Shown here one piece after another: positions 5,869-7,554 of a stretch of 7,554 nt of DNA. Every line of letters begins with the position of its first letter. The stretch's first letter is position 1. The position numbers and the translations under genes are program-made. The notes beneath the pieces were generated by a model. It had not been told where the DNA came from and did no database searches. It saw nothing but the letters and a program-made list of their open reading frames with translations. Source of the DNA: MWCR01 sp041665165 (GTDB taxonomy: Bacteria > Patescibacteriota > Patescibacteriia > 2-12-FULL-60-25); assembly GCA_041665165.1 (NCBI GenBank), contig JBAYJJ010000050.1:1-7554 (forward strand), in the 5' to 3' direction.

Positions 5869-5886
5869 TTAGCCATTAACATCCAT

Positions 5887-7554
5887 ATGAACAAACTTTT
5901 TAATAAGATCGCCAATGTTTGGAAGCGCATGCCGCACTGGTCTGCTCTGCTCATTGTTTTAATCCTCGGAGTCGGTGTTGGGGTCGGTATTTTTTACGGC
6001 GTTTGGAATTATAAGCTTAAGAGCCGCTACCAGCTGCCTACACCCGTGGCGCAGGACAATAATCAGCCTCCGTCGCAAGTCGTGGTGCCGACATCGACAA
6101 ACGATGTTTTAGGACAAACTTCAACCACCCAAGATTATTTATCTGGTCCTCTGCCTTTTGTACAAAAGCCGGATAATACGAAATTGACTTTGGATATGGA
6201 ATGGGCTGCCAAGCCTGAATTTTGGGGTATCAAAAAAGCCCTGACCAGCGTCGTTGAAGCGTATAAAGATAAAGTGAGCCAAGGTGATTATTATAAATTG
6301 ACTGAATGGCTGGATAATCAGAACATGAGCGAAAGTGAATATGGCGACAGCAAGACTGGCACATGGCTTTTAGGGAAAGTGAAAAGCGGAAAGTATATGG
6401 GCTCTGCGTTATTCATCAGGCATGAAGGTAATCAATCCTACGCAGATACTTATTACAGGTTTTTGGTATCGGTTGACGGGAAACAGGTCAGATTGCTTGA
6501 TTTATTGTACACAGAGCCAGGTCTGGGTGATCCATATGATGTCTCGACCCCAGAGGAAAGGCTTTTGTTTATTGAAGCTTATAATCTGACCTGGCCCAAA
6601 TTGAAAGAAGGCAACTATGAAACTTCAAACGGAAAAGCAGTAGAAATTCAGGAGAGTGATTATAAATGGAATAATGCGGATTTATTAATAGATTGGTTAA
6701 AGCATGGAAGCGAAACAGTTGCGCCAGTGATTGGTACGCTTAAAGACGGCAGGAGAGTATATGGCGAACCGAATTCCCCGCGAGCTTATGTGATTGACAA
6801 TGGTGGTGAAACCTTGAATGTAACATCTGTCATTCCTGAAAAATCAGGACATCTTGCTGTTACATGGAATACGAGGAGTTTGTCTGGTAGGACTCTTGGT
6901 AAAGATTACATTGTTCCTCCAGGAGGCTGTGGATCAAATATCTGGCCAGGGACTCCGTCTGATAGCGAAAATTTCTCAGCGGAAAATCTCGTTAGCATCG
7001 GAACCACGTCTGAAGGCGATCAGGTTTATATTCTTAAGGAAATGACAAAGAGTCCGACTGTTAAGCAAGTTTATGATTGGTGGTATATGGCCGACCAATC
7101 AAGCAAGCCTAGTCTTGAGGTATTTACTGCTAAATATATTCCAATAATTTTTTGGAAAGATGCTTTTGGACGCTGGGTTTATTACTTGGACGAACAATTC
7201 ATGCCTGCTGTTGAGTGTGGCAAGCCAGTCATCTACTTGTATCCGACCAAGACGACGAATGTTTCAGTCAAACTTCCAAGCTTCATCAATGTCACTGTCA
7301 GCGATCCAGCTTATCCTTTGCGCGGCTGGAATGTTGTTGCGCATCCGGATGGATCTCTAGGTTATGCAGACGGTAAAACCTACGGGTCATTGTATTGGGA
7401 GGGGACTGGTGTGAATTATCAATCACCGCGTGAAGGTTTTGTGGTCAAAGATGGCGAGCAAGAATCATTTTTGAAATCAACTTTAACAAAGTATGGTTTG
7501 AACCAAAAAGAATCGCAAGAGTTCATGGATTTCTGGCTGCCGCAGATGAAAGGC
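5887..7554 (+). CDS. Large membrane-anchored protein with C-terminal CGKPVIYLYP domain, 3' end missing
   Basis: The frame is open from ATG 5887 to the window edge (556 codons, no stop), so the C-terminus is outside. A basic N-terminus and one membrane segment (about 18-39, LLIVLILGVGVGVGIFYGVW) are followed by a Pro/Gln/Thr/Ser linker (about 50-90). The middle (about 100-440) is not recognised; it is rich in aromatic residues and contains strand-like repeats such as ADTYYRFLVSVDGKQVRLLD (186-205). The C-terminal part (about 442-556) opens with CGKPVIYLYPTKTTNVSVKL (444-463), then YPLRGWNVVAHPDGSL (476-491), YGSLYWEG (499-506) and EFMDFWLPQM (545-554). I recall this signature from many uncharacterised CPR surface proteins; its function is unknown to me. 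Only two cysteines occur (C348, C444), which would suit a disulfide. Base composition is more AT-rich than upstream genes (about 40-45% G+C by eye). A real gene is near certain; no function is assigned. Confidence 0.85.
   Translation, partial: MNKLFNKIANVWKRMPHWSALLIVLILGVGVGVGIFYGVWNYKLKSRYQLPTPVAQDNNQPPSQVVVPTSTNDVLGQTSTTQDYLSGPLPFVQKPDNTKLTLDMEWAAKPEFWGIKKALTSVVEAYKDKVSQGDYYKLTEWLDNQNMSESEYGDSKTGTWLLGKVKSGKYMGSALFIRHEGNQSYADTYYRFLVSVDGKQVRLLDLLYTEPGLGDPYDVSTPEERLLFIEAYNLTWPKLKEGNYETSNGKAVEIQESDYKWNNADLLIDWLKHGSETVAPVIGTLKDGRRVYGEPNSPRAYVIDNGGETLNVTSVIPEKSGHLAVTWNTRSLSGRTLGKDYIVPPGGCGSNIWPGTPSDSENFSAENLVSIGTTSEGDQVYILKEMTKSPTVKQVYDWWYMADQSSKPSLEVFTAKYIPIIFWKDAFGRWVYYLDEQFMPAVECGKPVIYLYPTKTTNVSVKLPSFINVTVSDPAYPLRGWNVVAHPDGSLGYADGKTYGSLYWEGTGVNYQSPREGFVVKDGEQESFLKSTLTKYGLNQKESQEFMDFWLPQMKG

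Noticed and set aside
6854..7360. Two short plus-strand frames (6854-7045 and 7160-7360)
   Set aside because: Both lie in another frame inside the uninterrupted 556-codon reading frame that starts at 5887, and neither has domain-like content.
1..7554. CRISPR array, tRNA, rRNA, transposase or recoded stop codons
   Set aside because: No regularly spaced direct repeats, tRNA-like cloverleaf, conserved rRNA stretch or transposase frame was seen. All genes read through under the standard code without in-frame UGA.

Overview
The window looks like chromosomal DNA from a member of the Candidate Phyla Radiation (Patescibacteria). This is inferred from gene content, with no marker gene to fix the lineage. 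The clues are a run of small membrane-anchored surface proteins of CPR-typical families, a MEMO–CapA fusion, a protein with the C-terminal CGKPVIYLYP signature, and very few Shine-Dalgarno sequences. All frames stay open under the standard code, stops are TAA or TAG, and no in-frame UGA occurs, which argues against the UGA=Gly lineages. G+C is moderate, roughly 45-50%.

Layout. On the minus strand, bases 267 to 1 hold the N-terminal 89 codons of a small protein that resembles HicB/DUF1902-type domains in outline. A 94-bp divergent promoter region separates it from a 330-aa plus-strand protein (362-1354). That protein is recognisably built on the S-adenosylmethionine synthetase (MetK) scaffold but has lost most catalytic motifs. 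Everything downstream is on the plus strand and predicted to act outside the cytoplasm: a lipoprotein cyclophilin (1435-2178) closed by a strong hairpin terminator; a membrane-anchored C39-like cysteine peptidase (2259-3140); a Gmad2-GerMN protein (3179-4078); a MEMO-CapA fusion whose ATG overlaps the preceding stop by one base (4078-5850); and a long membrane-anchored protein (5887 to beyond the window end) with a conserved C-terminal domain of unknown function.

The exported genes share one design: a short N-terminal membrane anchor or lipobox, a low-complexity Pro/Gln/Thr/Ser linker, then a globular domain. They may form a cell-envelope maintenance or surface-modification set (folding, proteolysis, envelope-polymer or metal chemistry), but the sequence does not name the pathway.

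The most striking non-coding pattern is that a -10-like hexamer sits 6-9 bases before the ATG at most transcription-unit starts, with no Shine-Dalgarno. This suggests leaderless or nearly leaderless mRNAs. Other notable points are the degenerate MetK-like protein, the MEMO-CapA fusion, three TTAGG repeats phased by one helical turn in the metK-like promoter, and a perfect 12-bp palindrome that may be a copy of a dispersed repeat acting as a terminator. No tRNA, rRNA, CRISPR array or transposase was seen.
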